A stretch of 64,000 nucleotides of DNA from Cellulosilyticum sp. I15G10I2 (GCF_900095725.1 NZ_FMMP01000016.1:1-64000); one strand, 5' to 3'; counted from the first letter of the stretch, positions 10,081 to 20,223 are shown. Made by a program: numbers and translations. The notes: generated by a model not told the origin, from the sequence alone.

Positions 10081-10176
10081 TTTTTTACCTATCCTCTTTA
10101 TATGATAATAATCATTTACTAAATTATACTTATACATACCTCGCTTGTAATAGTATATATAAATTTACACTATATA

Positions 10177-10205
10177 ATATTACAGAATATTGACTAAATA
10201 GTCAA
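10177..10205 (-). promoter_or_regulatory. promoter of the first ABC efflux-type operon
   Basis: Minus strand TTGACT (10205-10200), 17-bp spacer, TAATAT (10182-10177). Leader of about 90 nt to the permease ATG. Confidence 0.7.
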
Positions 10206-10207
10206 TA
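10188..10207. promoter_or_regulatory. perfect palindromic operator over the -35 box
   Basis: Nine-base arms (TATTGACTA and its complement) flank 2 bp. The palindrome covers the -35 hexamer and part of the spacer, a position typical for TetR- or MarR-type repression. No such regulator gene is in this window. Confidence 0.6.
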
Positions 10208-10252
10208 CATTAAATAATATTTTATTTAATATATTAACTATTTATAATTTTC

Positions 10253-10310
10253 CTAGTAATTAAAATAAGCAGTGCTCCAAAGTTGAAGCACTGCTTATTT
10301 TAATTACTAG
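10253..10310. terminator. long intrinsic terminator hairpin
   Basis: Arms of about 24 nt (10253-10276 and 10287-10310) with a GC core AGCAGTGCT flanked by A/T runs. The minus-strand stem begins in the last codons of the 179-aa gene that ends at 10300. Confidence 0.85.
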
Positions 10311-10839
10311 GGATATAAAGAACCATTAAATATTTTTCTTCACTTACTGACTCCACGACTTGTCTATATTTCGAAAGTGATAAATACCTAAGTGCTAGAT
10401 CAAATATAGGTGGCTCGTAAAATAATTGTTTAACTATAATTTGCTTCTTTTTTAGGTCAAGGCGTCTTAACTTCTGATAATTTCCAGGCCTTTTTAAACT
10501 CCCCGGAAAACTCTCTACTAATTGTAAGATTTCATTTTGAACCAGGATATCTCTCTCCGAACTTAGATATAAACTTTTATTAATCTGGGTTATACATGCA
10601 GCAAAGCAATGGGGATTATAAGTAATAAAAAATTGGATGGGTGAAAAATTTATTTTTTCTATACCTAATTCAGCTTCTACTCTGTCTAACATCTGATCTG
10701 TACATTTATATCCTTTTAATAAAGCCCTTAAAGTAATAGGAATAATCTGATCAAAATCTGTAACTTTAATTAATCCTTCTTCCCCTTCTAGCATATCAAC
10801 TGGAACAACAGTTGCTCTATAGTCTTTTCCATATTCCAT
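10300..10839 (-). CDS. hypothetical protein, 179 aa
   Basis: I do not recognise this protein. It has no signal peptide or membrane segment. The middle (NPHCFAACI) has two cysteines near a histidine, and the C-terminal third is basic (KLRRLDLKKK) then hydrophobic. The start has a good AAAGGGG ribosome binding site. It is monocistronic, bounded downstream by a strong terminator, and sits between a PHP phosphatase gene and an ABC operon. It is likely a real gene because of its length, ribosome binding site and terminator. Confidence 0.6.
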   Translation of the reverse strand: MEYGKDYRATVVPVDMLEGEEGLIKVTDFDQIIPITLRALLKGYKCTDQMLDRVEAELGIEKINFSPIQFFITYNPHCFAACITQINKSLYLSSERDILVQNEILQLVESFPGSLKRPGNYQKLRRLDLKKKQIIVKQLFYEPPIFDLALRYLSLSKYRQVVESVSEEKYLMVLYIPSN

Positions 10840-10941
10840 ATTTTCACCCCTTTATAACTTTTGTATTTTATCTTTATAGTATGTGATAAAATACACCATT
10901 TCCTCCCTCATTTAATCTAAAATTTATTTAATACAGTTCCT

Positions 10942-11745
10942 TTATATGCCACTTTCAAAGGCACTGCCTACATCTACAGCACTATGAGCATCTGAACCAT
11001 ATACCCTTTCAATATCATATTTTTTTACAAGTTCTAAGAAAAAATCAGCTGGGTACGTTTCATTGCAAAACGGCTTTCTAAGCCCCGCTGTATTAAAATC
11101 AATTTGGTATCCTAGATGCTTAATAGCACTTACAACCTCTTCCAAAAGCAGCTTGTTCTTGTAGTCTAATGGATAGACTGAATTAAAAATCCTTACAAGT
11201 GTTGGATGCCCTATGCGTTTTGGCTTAAACTTGCCTAAATCTGCATAAATAGCTTTTAAAAGTGTGTTGAAATAACAATCATACAAGCTTTCAAGCCCGC
11301 CTGCAAGACGCATTGCCACCCCAAATGTCTCTGGACTCATATCTATGCCGTGATACTTGTCTTCTATCTTTAAAACATGTACCGAAAGTATGCCATCTTC
11401 TAACTCATTGCCATAAAGATCCAGTATCCTCTTCGTTTCTTTTTCGTAACCCTCAATATAATCAACTTCAAAGCCTTTATTAATCTTAATTTTACCTTTA
11501 TACTTTTCTTTTAAAAGGTCTATAGCTCTAAAATAAGGCATAACTTGTTCTAGCTCTATGCCAGATTCTTTTTGCAGCTTCGGTTCAATCACACCATCTG
11601 GAAACGGCATATGTTCTGTAAAACTTATCTCTTCTATCCCAAGTGCTATAGCCCTTTCTATGTAACTCTCTAGTAGGTCTTTTGTGCCGTGAGGGCAATA
11701 AGGCGAATGTATATGCCCATCCCTTCGTACTTTGCGACTACTCAT
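10942..11745 (-). CDS. hisK: PHP-family histidinol-phosphatase
   Basis: A 267-aa PHP-domain metal-dependent phosphoesterase, most like HisK/HisJ, which hydrolyses histidinol phosphate in histidine synthesis. Metal-ligand motifs are visible: DGHIHSPYCPHG at the N-terminus, SFTEHMPFP, the middle SVHVL and the C-terminal YGSDAHS. No other his gene is in the window. Two starts are possible: GTG at 11751 (very close to GAGGTG) or ATG at 11745 (10 nt from it); I give the ATG. Another sugar or nucleotide phosphate substrate cannot be excluded. Confidence 0.8.
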   Translation of the reverse strand: MSSRKVRRDGHIHSPYCPHGTKDLLESYIERAIALGIEEISFTEHMPFPDGVIEPKLQKESGIELEQVMPYFRAIDLLKEKYKGKIKINKGFEVDYIEGYEKETKRILDLYGNELEDGILSVHVLKIEDKYHGIDMSPETFGVAMRLAGGLESLYDCYFNTLLKAIYADLGKFKPKRIGHPTLVRIFNSVYPLDYKNKLLLEEVVSAIKHLGYQIDFNTAGLRKPFCNETYPADFFLELVKKYDIERVYGSDAHSAVDVGSAFESGI

Positions 11746-11864
11746 ACTCACTCTTCACCTCACATTCTAATAATTATCATAATTTGCATTATTTTACATC
11801 ACAGTGTATTCATTATGTACCTTTTTGCGAATGCCTTTAAGACTAAAATGATGATGAAAATCAT

Positions 11865-12809
11865 TTATCCGATAAGTCCCATCATCTTAAGGCCATATAT
11901 AAATAAACATAAGGTAATAGGCGCCAAAATAGTTGTTATCACAATAAGCTGTCCAGCAAGCTCTGCATCTGAGCCAGCTTGTTGAACCATAATATAAGAA
12001 TTAACAGCAATAGGTGCACCAAATGCCGCTAAAAGTGCAACAAGCTCATATTGCCTAAAGCCTAAAAAGACTGCTAAAGATAATATAGCTGCTGGTGCTA
12101 CAATAAGTTTACCGAGTACTGCGATAACAATATATTTTACATTTTTTCTAAGTGCTTTAATCTCAAACTCAGCCCCTAATAACAAAAGAGCAAGTGGCGC
12201 GCCTATGGCTGCTATATCTCTTAAACTTTTTTCAATTGCTATTGGAATAGGCGTTCTTATACTAGCTGCCACAACGCCTAATACTGATCCAATAATTAAA
12301 GGATTTTTAATAATGTCCATTAATACTATCAGTATATTTTTGGGCGTACCTTCAGTAAATACAGTTAAAACAATAACCGCACATAAATTAAATACCGGAA
12401 CAATAAAAGCTATAATGGCCGTCGCCACACTGATTCCTTCGTTGCCAAATATATTCCCTGCTATAGGTATCCCAAACAAAATAACATTAGATCTAAAAAC
12501 CGCTTGAATCAAAACACCTCGCTTATTATTTTCTTTGACTAAAAGCATCATAAGAGGCGTTGACAAAATTATCGTCAAAATCACGCCTCCTACTGCAAAG
12601 CCAATAAGCTTTATATCAAATAGTTTTTTAACATCCGTATTATAAATATTAATAAATAATAAGATAGGTATAAAAAATCTAAAACATACCTTATTGCCTA
12701 CTTGTGTAAAATGAAGATCCCACATCTTGCTCTTAGTTAAGCAGTATCCTAAAACAATGGTCACAAACAGTGGAAGCACCACATTAACGGCAAAAATCAA
12801 ATCTTCCAT
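11865..12809 (-). CDS. AEC (auxin efflux carrier) family transporter
   Basis: A 314-aa membrane protein with about ten hydrophobic helices in two halves of five, the AEC-family pattern. Family marks are the N-terminal LGYCLTK region, GIPIAGNIFG and the late APIAVNSYIMVQQ. AEC carriers move organic anions or amino acids; the substrate cannot be read from sequence. It follows deoD by 17 nt with its own AAGGAG site, so the two are cotranscribed. Confidence 0.85.
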   Translation of the reverse strand: MEDLIFAVNVVLPLFVTIVLGYCLTKSKMWDLHFTQVGNKVCFRFFIPILLFINIYNTDVKKLFDIKLIGFAVGGVILTIILSTPLMMLLVKENNKRGVLIQAVFRSNVILFGIPIAGNIFGNEGISVATAIIAFIVPVFNLCAVIVLTVFTEGTPKNILIVLMDIIKNPLIIGSVLGVVAASIRTPIPIAIEKSLRDIAAIGAPLALLLLGAEFEIKALRKNVKYIVIAVLGKLIVAPAAILSLAVFLGFRQYELVALLAAFGAPIAVNSYIMVQQAGSDAELAGQLIVITTILAPITLCLFIYGLKMMGLIG

Positions 12810-12826
12810 ATTAAGCTCCTTCTGGC

Positions 12827-13528
12827 TTAAGCAAGTTCAAGTGCTATTTCCATCATTTTTGTAAAGGCAGTCTGTCTCTCTTCGGCTGAGCACTCTTCTC
12901 CTGATATTAAGCTATCTGAGATAGTCATCATGGCAAGTGCATTGACCCCTGCTGCCGCTGCATTCATATAAAGCGCTGCTGCTTCCATTTCTACAGCCAA
13001 AATGCCCATAGTCATCCATCTCTCGGTTACTGTTTTATCTGCATTATAAAATATATCAGAAGATAATACATTGCCTACTTTATAATTTGCACCCTTCTCT
13101 TTAGCAACAGCTACTGCTTTTTCTAAAAGCTCAAAACTTGCAATAGGTGCATACGTCCCTGGCAGATTATATTGATCTACATAATTTGAATTTGTACTTG
13201 CTCCCATTGCAAAAACAATGTCATGCAGATGTAGATCTTTATGCATACTTCCGGCTGATCCTATACGGATGAGGTTTTTACAACCATAAAAATGAATAAG
13301 TTCATAAGAGTAAATCCCAATTGATGGAATCCCCATACCTGTTCCCTGTACTGATATTTTCCGACCTTTATAAGTCCCTGTGTATCCAAACATGTTTCTG
13401 ACTGTATTATATTGCAGCGCATCTTCTAAAAAAGTATCCGCAATAAACTTGGCTCTTAAAGGGTCTCCTGGTAAAAGTATTGTTTCAGCTATCTCACCTT
13501 TTTTTGCTGCATTATGGGGTGTTGGCAT
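12827..13528 (-). CDS. deoD: purine-nucleoside phosphorylase, DeoD type
   Basis: A 233-aa cytoplasmic enzyme that splits purine nucleosides with phosphate to base and (deoxy)ribose 1-phosphate. [20 protein letters not shown] at the start, the phosphate loop [31 protein letters not shown] and the catalytic Asp in ISDSL match DeoD, and the length is exact. ATG 13528 follows AAGGAGG by 7 nt; an earlier in-frame ATG has no such site. No purine riboswitch is visible upstream. Confidence 0.95.
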   Translation of the reverse strand: MPTPHNAAKKGEIAETILLPGDPLRAKFIADTFLEDALQYNTVRNMFGYTGTYKGRKISVQGTGMGIPSIGIYSYELIHFYGCKNLIRIGSAGSMHKDLHLHDIVFAMGASTNSNYVDQYNLPGTYAPIASFELLEKAVAVAKEKGANYKVGNVLSSDIFYNADKTVTERWMTMGILAVEMEAAALYMNAAAAGVNALAMMTISDSLISGEECSAEERQTAFTKMMEIALELA

Positions 13529-13589
13529 ATTTTTATCCTCCTTAAATATAATCAACTTATCTTTTGTAAGTTACTTATTGTATATTCTA

Positions 13590-13618
13590 TTCTATAGCAT
13601 TTACTATTTTTTAACAAT
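13590..13618 (-). promoter_or_regulatory. promoter of deoD-AEC operon
   Basis: Minus strand TTGTTA (13618-13613), 17-bp spacer, TAGAAT (13595-13590). A TATAGA box 2 bp upstream is an alternative -10. Confidence 0.5.
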
Positions 13619-13675
13619 ATTATTACTTATGAAAACCTGCCTTAAATTCAATTTCTCTTTAAAACGTTTAAAAAT

Positions 13676-15436
13676 TTATAAAAGTATTGCAATTAAAACC
13701 GCACCCCCAATAATAATCCACGGCAGAAGCTTCCGGCAAGTCTCTGGAATCTTTTTAACTAACTGTTGAATACACTTGTTTTTAATAATAGCAAAAGGCA
13801 ATAGACCTACTGTTATAATCCAAATACATGTCCAAATAATAAGTTTATTATAATCAGTAATACTCCAGGATTCCCGAAGTCCCTCTCCAAAAATATTCAT
13901 CCCAAAAAATCCCGTAACCAAAGCGGGTACTAAAATTAACGTATTAAGATAAGTAAGTGCATTAATCGCTCTGTTAGTCTCTTTATCTGCTCTTAAGGAA
14001 ACATATTGAAATAGCTGTCCTATCTCTTCTTTTAGTTCCTTAACATCAATGTCAATCCGCATTAAATGCTGTGCCATTGTATAGAGTTCAATCCCTTGAT
14101 CCTGAGCTGTTACCTCCCTAAAATAAATGCCATTGATAAACTGCAGATAGTTTTGATATACTTCTTCTACAGCTTCTATAGGAATATCCTTTGAATGATT
14201 GGATATGTCTGTCAGTTCATCTTCAAATCTTAAAATAGACGCCTTTTGTGCCAGAACAAGACACATCATTTGATAATAAATCGTCGTCATGTGTACAGAA
14301 ATATTTTGAACAGCAAACTCGCTACCATCAGTTAAACATACAAATGAACAATTAGATATGCCGTATAAGGTGCCATACTCAATCCATCTTTCATACGTAT
14401 GATGCTTTAAGATCTTCTGCATCATCCAATGGCTTTGGCAGCTCTTTTCTTCTTCCATAAAGATATATTTATACCATTTATCATTATGAATATAGCTGTA
14501 ATACACCTTTCCCTCTATTCGTTCTCGTTCTTTAAGTTGAGCTGTGAGTACTTTATTGACATACCAACAAATCACAAACATACGATCATCACTAAGCGGA
14601 CTGACCGCAATAATATCTTCTGTGTGCTTACGCAGTGCATCTTCTCCAGTCTTAAACCCCTCTCCTAAAAGCCCCATAATGCTATTCGAGATACGATTGC
14701 CTTCTGTTTCATAATCACTCGAGTACATTTCTGTGTAGCAATTTGAAGGATCCTTTCCAAGTTTTATACTAAGCTGATTGGCTAGATATGTTTCTTTCGT
14801 TTTTTGTGTAGGCAAAACACCTTTTTGTTGTTTTATAAACTGAGGATAAATGCGTCTTCCATAATTATTAATTCTATTTATATCTTCAATATCTGCTTCA
14901 TTATAGTTATCCGCAAAAAAACTTAGAATACCTACTCCTGTATCATAAACTTTAAGCTCAATTTTGCTGATGTCTATGGTATATTCTCTTTCTACATAGC
15001 TCTCTTTAGTATGATCAACATGTTTTTGTTGTTCTGCATTATAATGATTCTTTAATAATACTTTGATAATATATTGGGGTTTTTCCTCCTCAGTAATGTT
15101 GCACCGATAAATATTAACCTTCTTCTCTTTTACACTGTCTGATGGATTATTAGTATAAATTGCGTCTCTTACATTATGATAATAATAGGAATACTCATTA
15201 TAGTCTTGAATATGCTCATCCTCATAGGTTTGTCTGATCCACATGCTTTTTTTATAATCATTCCTTATAGTTTGAGTTAAATTAATTATTTTTTCATCAA
15301 ATTTTAGAAGATCAATCTTTGTACTAAACTTACGATAGGCTTCATTTTTATGCTTAGAGCTGCTAGCCATATAATTCCATTTAAAAGCAAACATAAAAAT
15401 ATGTCTACTAACTGGCGTCTCCATCTGTTTATGCAT
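13676..15436 (-). CDS. large CorA-like divalent cation channel
   Basis: A 586-aa protein whose C-terminus has the two-helix CorA membrane unit with the signature GMN (in GFFGMNIFG) after the first helix, then a second TM and a basic tail. Usual CorA proteins have about 320 residues; here a soluble N-terminal region of roughly 480 residues contains long helices (ERIEGKVYYS region, EVYQNYLQFI). Function is probably Mg2+ or other divalent uptake. ATG 15436 has AGGGAG 8 nt upstream; the earlier in-frame start has none. The preceding exporter gene is separated by a terminator. Confidence 0.75.
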   Translation of the reverse strand: MHKQMETPVSRHIFMFAFKWNYMASSSKHKNEAYRKFSTKIDLLKFDEKIINLTQTIRNDYKKSMWIRQTYEDEHIQDYNEYSYYYHNVRDAIYTNNPSDSVKEKKVNIYRCNITEEEKPQYIIKVLLKNHYNAEQQKHVDHTKESYVEREYTIDISKIELKVYDTGVGILSFFADNYNEADIEDINRINNYGRRIYPQFIKQQKGVLPTQKTKETYLANQLSIKLGKDPSNCYTEMYSSDYETEGNRISNSIMGLLGEGFKTGEDALRKHTEDIIAVSPLSDDRMFVICWYVNKVLTAQLKERERIEGKVYYSYIHNDKWYKYIFMEEEKSCQSHWMMQKILKHHTYERWIEYGTLYGISNCSFVCLTDGSEFAVQNISVHMTTIYYQMMCLVLAQKASILRFEDELTDISNHSKDIPIEAVEEVYQNYLQFINGIYFREVTAQDQGIELYTMAQHLMRIDIDVKELKEEIGQLFQYVSLRADKETNRAINALTYLNTLILVPALVTGFFGMNIFGEGLRESWSITDYNKLIIWTCIWIITVGLLPFAIIKNKCIQQLVKKIPETCRKLLPWIIIGGAVLIAILL

Positions 15437-15551
15437 GTATTTTCTCTCCCTGAACGACTTAGAGTATCTACTTATCATTATGCCTTAAATCTATTCAGAT
15501 TATTTCATGATCTTTTTGTAGTATTCCCTCTATTTAAGTTTTAGCAAAAAA

Positions 15552-15589
15552 TAAGCAGGGTATCTTCTATGCCAAAGATACCCTGCTTA
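15552..15589 (-). terminator. intrinsic terminator after the ABC exporter
   Basis: Stem AAGCAGGGTATCTT against its complement (15552-15566 / 15574-15589). A run of six T follows on the minus strand. Weaker T-richness on the plus side makes it possibly bidirectional. Confidence 0.85.
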
Positions 15590-15612
15590 ATCTATTTTTG
15601 CCTTATATTTTA

Positions 15613-17349
15613 CTATACTTCAAACTGCATATTATAGAGATAGGCATAAATGCCCCCCTTTTCAAGCAGCTCCTCATGTTTTCCTTTTTCTTTAATCCCC
15701 TCTTCTGTAAGAACAATAATCTCATCAGCATTCTTAATCGTACTTAACCTATGGGCTATTACCAGCGTTGTTCTATTTTTTGCAAGCTCCTCCAAAGATC
15801 TTTGAATGAACTTTTCACTTTCATTATCTAGGGCAGAAGTGGCTTCATCTAATATAAGAATAGGTGGATTTTTAAGAAAAACTCTTGCAATAGCTAGTCT
15901 TTGCTTTTGCCCGCCCGAAAGTTTAACGCCTCTTTCACCCACATAAGTATCATATCCTTTTGGCAAGGTCATAATAAAATCATGTATATTCGCCTTCTGG
16001 GCTGCTGCAATAATCTCTCCGTCTTCGGCATCTGGCTTGCCATAAGCTATATTTTCCTTAATACTTCCCGCAAATAAATACACATCTTGCTGCACAATAC
16101 CTATAGCATCTCTTAATGATCTTTGCGTTAACTTTTTAATATCTTGCTCATCAATCCTAATAGTCCCTGAACTCACCTCATAAAACCTTGGAATAAGAGA
16201 ACAAAAAGTTGTCTTGCCACCACCTGACGGCCCTACTAGGGCTATGGTGCTACCAGCCTTAATCTCTATATTGAGATCTGTAAGTACATCTTGTTTCTCA
16301 TTATAACTAAAAGAAACATTATCAAATACAATATCTCCTTTTACTCCGCTTATAGGCTTTGCACCTTCATCATCCTCAATCTCAGGCTGTGTATCCATCA
16401 CCTCTAAGAATCTTTCAAATCCTGTAATCCCTTTTTGAAATTGTTCTGTAAAGTTTACAAGTTTTTCAATAGGGTTTAAGAATGTGTTAATATATAGAAT
16501 ATAAATCGTAAGATCTACTACTGTAAGCTCATTTTGACTGATAAATATGCCGCCTGCAAGTACAACAGTTAAATAAAGAATACCTTGAAAAAAACCATTT
16601 CCACTGAAGTATTTGCCCATCACACGGTAACTTTCACACTTTGTTTCTAAAAAGGCCGTATTGCCTGCTTCAAATTTTTCCATCTCTATTTTCTCATTTG
16701 CAAAAGACTTCACAACTCTTATGCCGCCTAAGGCGTCTTGCGCAATAGCATTAACCGCCGCAATCTTTTCTCTATTTTTTCTAAAAGTTATGCGCATTTT
16801 TTTATTATAAAAATATGAGAAATAAAGCATAATCCCGGTAAAGAAAATAAGAATAAGTGTCAGTTTTATATTAATAAGACTCAGAATAATAAAAGTTCCT
16901 GTTATCTTAATCATTGAAACAAATAAATCTTCCGGTCCATGATGTGCAAGCTCAGAAATATCAAAAAGATCATTCACAATACGAGACATAAGTTTACCGG
17001 TATTGGTCTCGTCATAATAAGAAAATGAGAGTTTTTCTAAGTGGCCAAATAAATCACTCCTCATATCGGTTTCCATTTTTGCCCCCATAATATGTCCCCA
17101 TGAGGTAATAAAATACTGACAAAAATACCTGATTACATACATAACAAATAACAAAAATCCAATCCAGGCAACATATTTTATAATCTGATTCATATCTGGT
17201 ATAACATAAACTTCATTCATTAAAAAACGTACTAACAAGGGAAAAACCAGATCAATGCCTGAGAGTGTAAGTGCACAGAACATATCTGTAAAAAAGAGCC
17301 CCTTATAAGGCTTGTAGTAATGTATAAATCGTTTCATCGTATGTGTCAT
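15613..17349 (-). CDS. ABC exporter half-transporter (MsbA/MdlB-like)
   Basis: A 578-aa fused permease-ATPase. Six TM helices fill about 1-310; the nucleotide-binding domain has Walker A GPSGGGKTT, Q-loop VQQDVYLF, signature LSGGQKQR, Walker B ILILDEATS and switch His in IAHRLS. The single gene suggests a homodimer exporting lipids, drugs or peptides. It starts at ATG 17349 after AGTAGG, and the gene ends 24 nt before a clear terminator. No partner half-transporter gene lies next to it. Confidence 0.9.
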   Translation of the reverse strand: MTHTMKRFIHYYKPYKGLFFTDMFCALTLSGIDLVFPLLVRFLMNEVYVIPDMNQIIKYVAWIGFLLFVMYVIRYFCQYFITSWGHIMGAKMETDMRSDLFGHLEKLSFSYYDETNTGKLMSRIVNDLFDISELAHHGPEDLFVSMIKITGTFIILSLINIKLTLILIFFTGIMLYFSYFYNKKMRITFRKNREKIAAVNAIAQDALGGIRVVKSFANEKIEMEKFEAGNTAFLETKCESYRVMGKYFSGNGFFQGILYLTVVLAGGIFISQNELTVVDLTIYILYINTFLNPIEKLVNFTEQFQKGITGFERFLEVMDTQPEIEDDEGAKPISGVKGDIVFDNVSFSYNEKQDVLTDLNIEIKAGSTIALVGPSGGGKTTFCSLIPRFYEVSSGTIRIDEQDIKKLTQRSLRDAIGIVQQDVYLFAGSIKENIAYGKPDAEDGEIIAAAQKANIHDFIMTLPKGYDTYVGERGVKLSGGQKQRLAIARVFLKNPPILILDEATSALDNESEKFIQRSLEELAKNRTTLVIAHRLSTIKNADEIIVLTEEGIKEKGKHEELLEKGGIYAYLYNMQFEV

Positions 17350-17389
17350 TTTTTTACCTACTTTCTAAATACCCTTAAATTACAAAAAA

Positions 17390-17408
17390 GCGTGCAAGGA
17401 ACGCACGC
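17390..17408 (-). terminator. intrinsic terminator after the diguanylate cyclase
   Basis: GCGTGC/GCACGC stem with a 7-nt loop, followed by six T on the minus strand. Confidence 0.8.
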
Positions 17409-17488
17409 CACATCTACTTATGTCTATATTATGCGGACTTATTAAAAATGTCAACCAACAGACTTGAAAAATAAAGTCCTATTGTGTG

Positions 17489-18583
17489 TTAGCAAGCGCA
17501 TCTGGTAAGATCACATACTCTATCTCTGCCTTCACGCTTTGCTTTATAGAGTGCATCATCTGCTTGTTTCATAATCTCATCTAAATCTTCTACTGTATCT
17601 GGATACGTTGCAATGCCTATGGATACTGTGATCTTTATCGTTCTATGATCCCCTATTAGAAAATTGTACTTCTTTACATTTTCTCTTATACGGGAAGCTA
17701 TTTCAAATGCACGGTCTGGTGAACAGTCAAGGAGTAATACACAAAACTCTTCACCACCTACCCTTCCTATAATATCAAAGGCTCGGCAGCTTTCACTGAG
17801 TATCCCTGCAAGCCCCTTTAAAACAATATCACCGACTGCATGGCCATAGGTATCATTCACCTTTTTAAAATAATCAATATCTATCATAAGACAAGATAAT
17901 TTCTCACTTTTTTCCATCGCTGACTTAAAACTGCTATTAAGTAGAATATCAAAATTTCTTGTATTGTTAAGGCCAGTTAAGTAATCTATGGTTGCGTTCT
18001 CCTTATACATTCTTAGGAGCTCATTAGAACGTTTTACATAACCTAATAAAAAATACTCCAGTGTACCAACTACTGTAATAGCTGCTATAAAATTAAACTG
18101 TACTAGGTAAGCATTCTCCATATCCTTTAATAGGTAAAAGACAGATCCTATGGATATTATTATTATAGCTGCAAGCTTTAAAAACCAGTTTTTCCATGGA
18201 TTTTTAACCCCTTTATTAATGACAAAAAACGCGGGTAAAAACAGGATTATATTAATGATCGCAACAATAGTTGCCTGATTTATCCCGCCATAGACTATGC
18301 GATATATACCAATAATAAGTCCTGTAATCACAACTGGTATGCCTGGAGCTATATAATTAACTATGATAAATATCAATGTTCTTAGATCCAGTTTAACACC
18401 AGTACTAGGAATGTGTATATTATAATAGATCATTAAGACTCCTAATAGTCCGCCACAAATACCTACTATTATTTTCATATACCATTTATTGATTATTTTG
18501 AGAGGCAGTTCTTTTAAGATGCTTCCTCCGATAAAAGTGCATGATATAAGTATAAGTGTGTTGATAAATAAGTCGCTTAACAT
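17489..18583 (-). CDS. membrane diguanylate cyclase with 5TM LytS-like sensor
   Basis: A 364-aa protein that should make cyclic di-GMP from two GTP. The first ~185 residues hold six or so hydrophobic helices resembling the 5TM-5TMR_LYT sensor module. The GGDEF domain (about 195-360) has the active-site GGEEF at 276-280 and an inhibitory RxxD site at 267-270 (RAFD), five residues upstream, so product feedback is expected. GGAGAGG precedes the ATG. It lies 42 nt after the chemoreceptor gene on the same strand and may share its transcript. Confidence 0.9.
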   Translation of the reverse strand: MLSDLFINTLILISCTFIGGSILKELPLKIINKWYMKIIVGICGGLLGVLMIYYNIHIPSTGVKLDLRTLIFIIVNYIAPGIPVVITGLIIGIYRIVYGGINQATIVAIINIILFLPAFFVINKGVKNPWKNWFLKLAAIIIISIGSVFYLLKDMENAYLVQFNFIAAITVVGTLEYFLLGYVKRSNELLRMYKENATIDYLTGLNNTRNFDILLNSSFKSAMEKSEKLSCLMIDIDYFKKVNDTYGHAVGDIVLKGLAGILSESCRAFDIIGRVGGEEFCVLLLDCSPDRAFEIASRIRENVKKYNFLIGDHRTIKITVSIGIATYPDTVEDLDEIMKQADDALYKAKREGRDRVCDLTRCAC

Positions 18584-18625
18584 ATAGACCTCTCCTCATT
18601 TATATGCTTTTAGGTTGAATATTAA

Positions 18626-20107
18626 TTACATCACTTGTTTTAAGGCTTCACTGTTTTTTTGTACCTCATCTATGTCTGTTAGGACTTCATCAGTTTTTTT
18701 GTTTTGCTGCTCCATATTAGTGAGAATCTCCTCTGTAGACGCTGAGTGCTCCATAGAGATACTCGCAATACGCTCTAACCGTTCTTCTATCTCTATAAAT
18801 ACATGATTGATTGTATCTATCATCTTATCTTCTTGTTTAATTTGCTCATATACTGTTTTAAAAGAGTACTCCATATTTTGAAAACGCTGCTGTGTAGCTT
18901 CTACAATATGATTGCCCGTATGTACAGCACCATTCCCTTGATCTACCTTATCATATGCTGTTTTTATTTGAACTCTGATATTTTGAACAATAGTATAGAT
19001 CTCCTCTGCTGTTTTAGCACTTTGTTCTGCTAGTTTCCGCACTTCATCAGCTACCACAGCAAATCCCTTGCCGGATTCTCCGGCTCTTGCAGCCTCGATG
19101 GCCGCATTTAAAGCCAGCAAGTTAGTTTGTTCTGCTATCTGCGTAATACTTGATAAAAATGAATCAATAGAATCCATACTCTTCTGAAGATCTTTTACCG
19201 TATTTAAAGCTGCGCCTACTGCATTATCTACCGTTCGCATCTGCAACTGCATTTCTTGCAGCTGCCCAGCTCCTTCTGCAACTTCCTCCACAGTCATACT
19301 AGCAATAGCTGAAATAGATACCGATAATTTTTGCGCCTTCTCTACTGTATCACTGATCTTACGCATCATGGTGCTGATATCATTAACATTATGAGATTCT
19401 TGCTGTACGCCCAAAGCAATTTCTTGAGTTGCCACTGTAATGGACTGACTCATGCTTTGCACCCCATGTAAATTCTCATTAATTTTTACAATACTGCTAT
19501 TTAACTGTGAGGTGTTTTGTTCTATTTGCCCCATAGCGCGCTGCAGTTTGTCCAATAATTGAGTACTTTGCTTTTCCTTTTGAATAGCTGCTTGAAGCAG
19601 TGCATTCCCCCAATGTGTCAACATATATAAAGTGGCAATACTCGCATCTAGGAGAATTATTCTAGAAAAAAAGTCTCTTAGACTGGCTTCTGTCCCTAGT
19701 AAAGATGTGGGTAAAAAGATATAAAGCAGTACTAACGCTATATTTTGCAGCCCACCGTATATTAACAACAATTGTTTATCAAAATATAAAGCAGCCATCG
19801 CCACACAAGCAAAAAGCACCATAAAAACTCTCGGCTGTCCCTGCTGCATATGCAGCAGCCACAAAGCACCTAGTGTAGGAATAAAAGTAATAATTAATCC
19901 CTTCCACTTTTCCTTCATAGGCAAAAAATTTACTCCTGTTGCAAAAATAGCCGATCCAATAGTTGCTATTCCAACAGTTACTCCCGCTTGTATCCCTGAG
20001 ATCATCATAGCTTGTAGTGTAATCATAGCCGTCACACACCAAACGAAGATCAGATTAAATCTATTAGCTTTTTTCTGATTATATCCTATATTATTTTTTT
20101 CTTCCAC
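18626..20107 (-). CDS. methyl-accepting chemotaxis protein with membrane-embedded N-terminus
   Basis: A 493-aa chemoreceptor. The N-terminal ~180 residues are about six closely spaced TM helices without an extracytoplasmic ligand domain; no clear HAMP follows. The C-terminal signalling hairpin is intact, with tip sequence [19 protein letters not shown] and [11 protein letters not shown]. It probably senses a membrane or cytoplasmic cue. The start is GTG 20107 or TTG 20110; AGGGGG fits the GTG better (7 nt). No che or flagellar gene is adjacent. Confidence 0.88.
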   Translation of the reverse strand: MEEKNNIGYNQKKANRFNLIFVWCVTAMITLQAMMISGIQAGVTVGIATIGSAIFATGVNFLPMKEKWKGLIITFIPTLGALWLLHMQQGQPRVFMVLFACVAMAALYFDKQLLLIYGGLQNIALVLLYIFLPTSLLGTEASLRDFFSRIILLDASIATLYMLTHWGNALLQAAIQKEKQSTQLLDKLQRAMGQIEQNTSQLNSSIVKINENLHGVQSMSQSITVATQEIALGVQQESHNVNDISTMMRKISDTVEKAQKLSVSISAIASMTVEEVAEGAGQLQEMQLQMRTVDNAVGAALNTVKDLQKSMDSIDSFLSSITQIAEQTNLLALNAAIEAARAGESGKGFAVVADEVRKLAEQSAKTAEEIYTIVQNIRVQIKTAYDKVDQGNGAVHTGNHIVEATQQRFQNMEYSFKTVYEQIKQEDKMIDTINHVFIEIEERLERIASISMEHSASTEEILTNMEQQNKKTDEVLTDIDEVQKNSEALKQVM

Positions 20108-20223
20108 CAAGCAACCCCCTGTTTATGTCATTTCAAGACAAGTTTTTCCATGAGTTTATTATATCCTAGGATAAAGTTCTCTACAAGTTAAGATTATGTT
20201 ATTCATTTTCATACACTTATTTA

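Noticed and set aside
13529-13675. Purine riboswitch before deoD
   Set aside because: None of the conserved three-way-junction loop sequences is present; only a plain promoter is seen.
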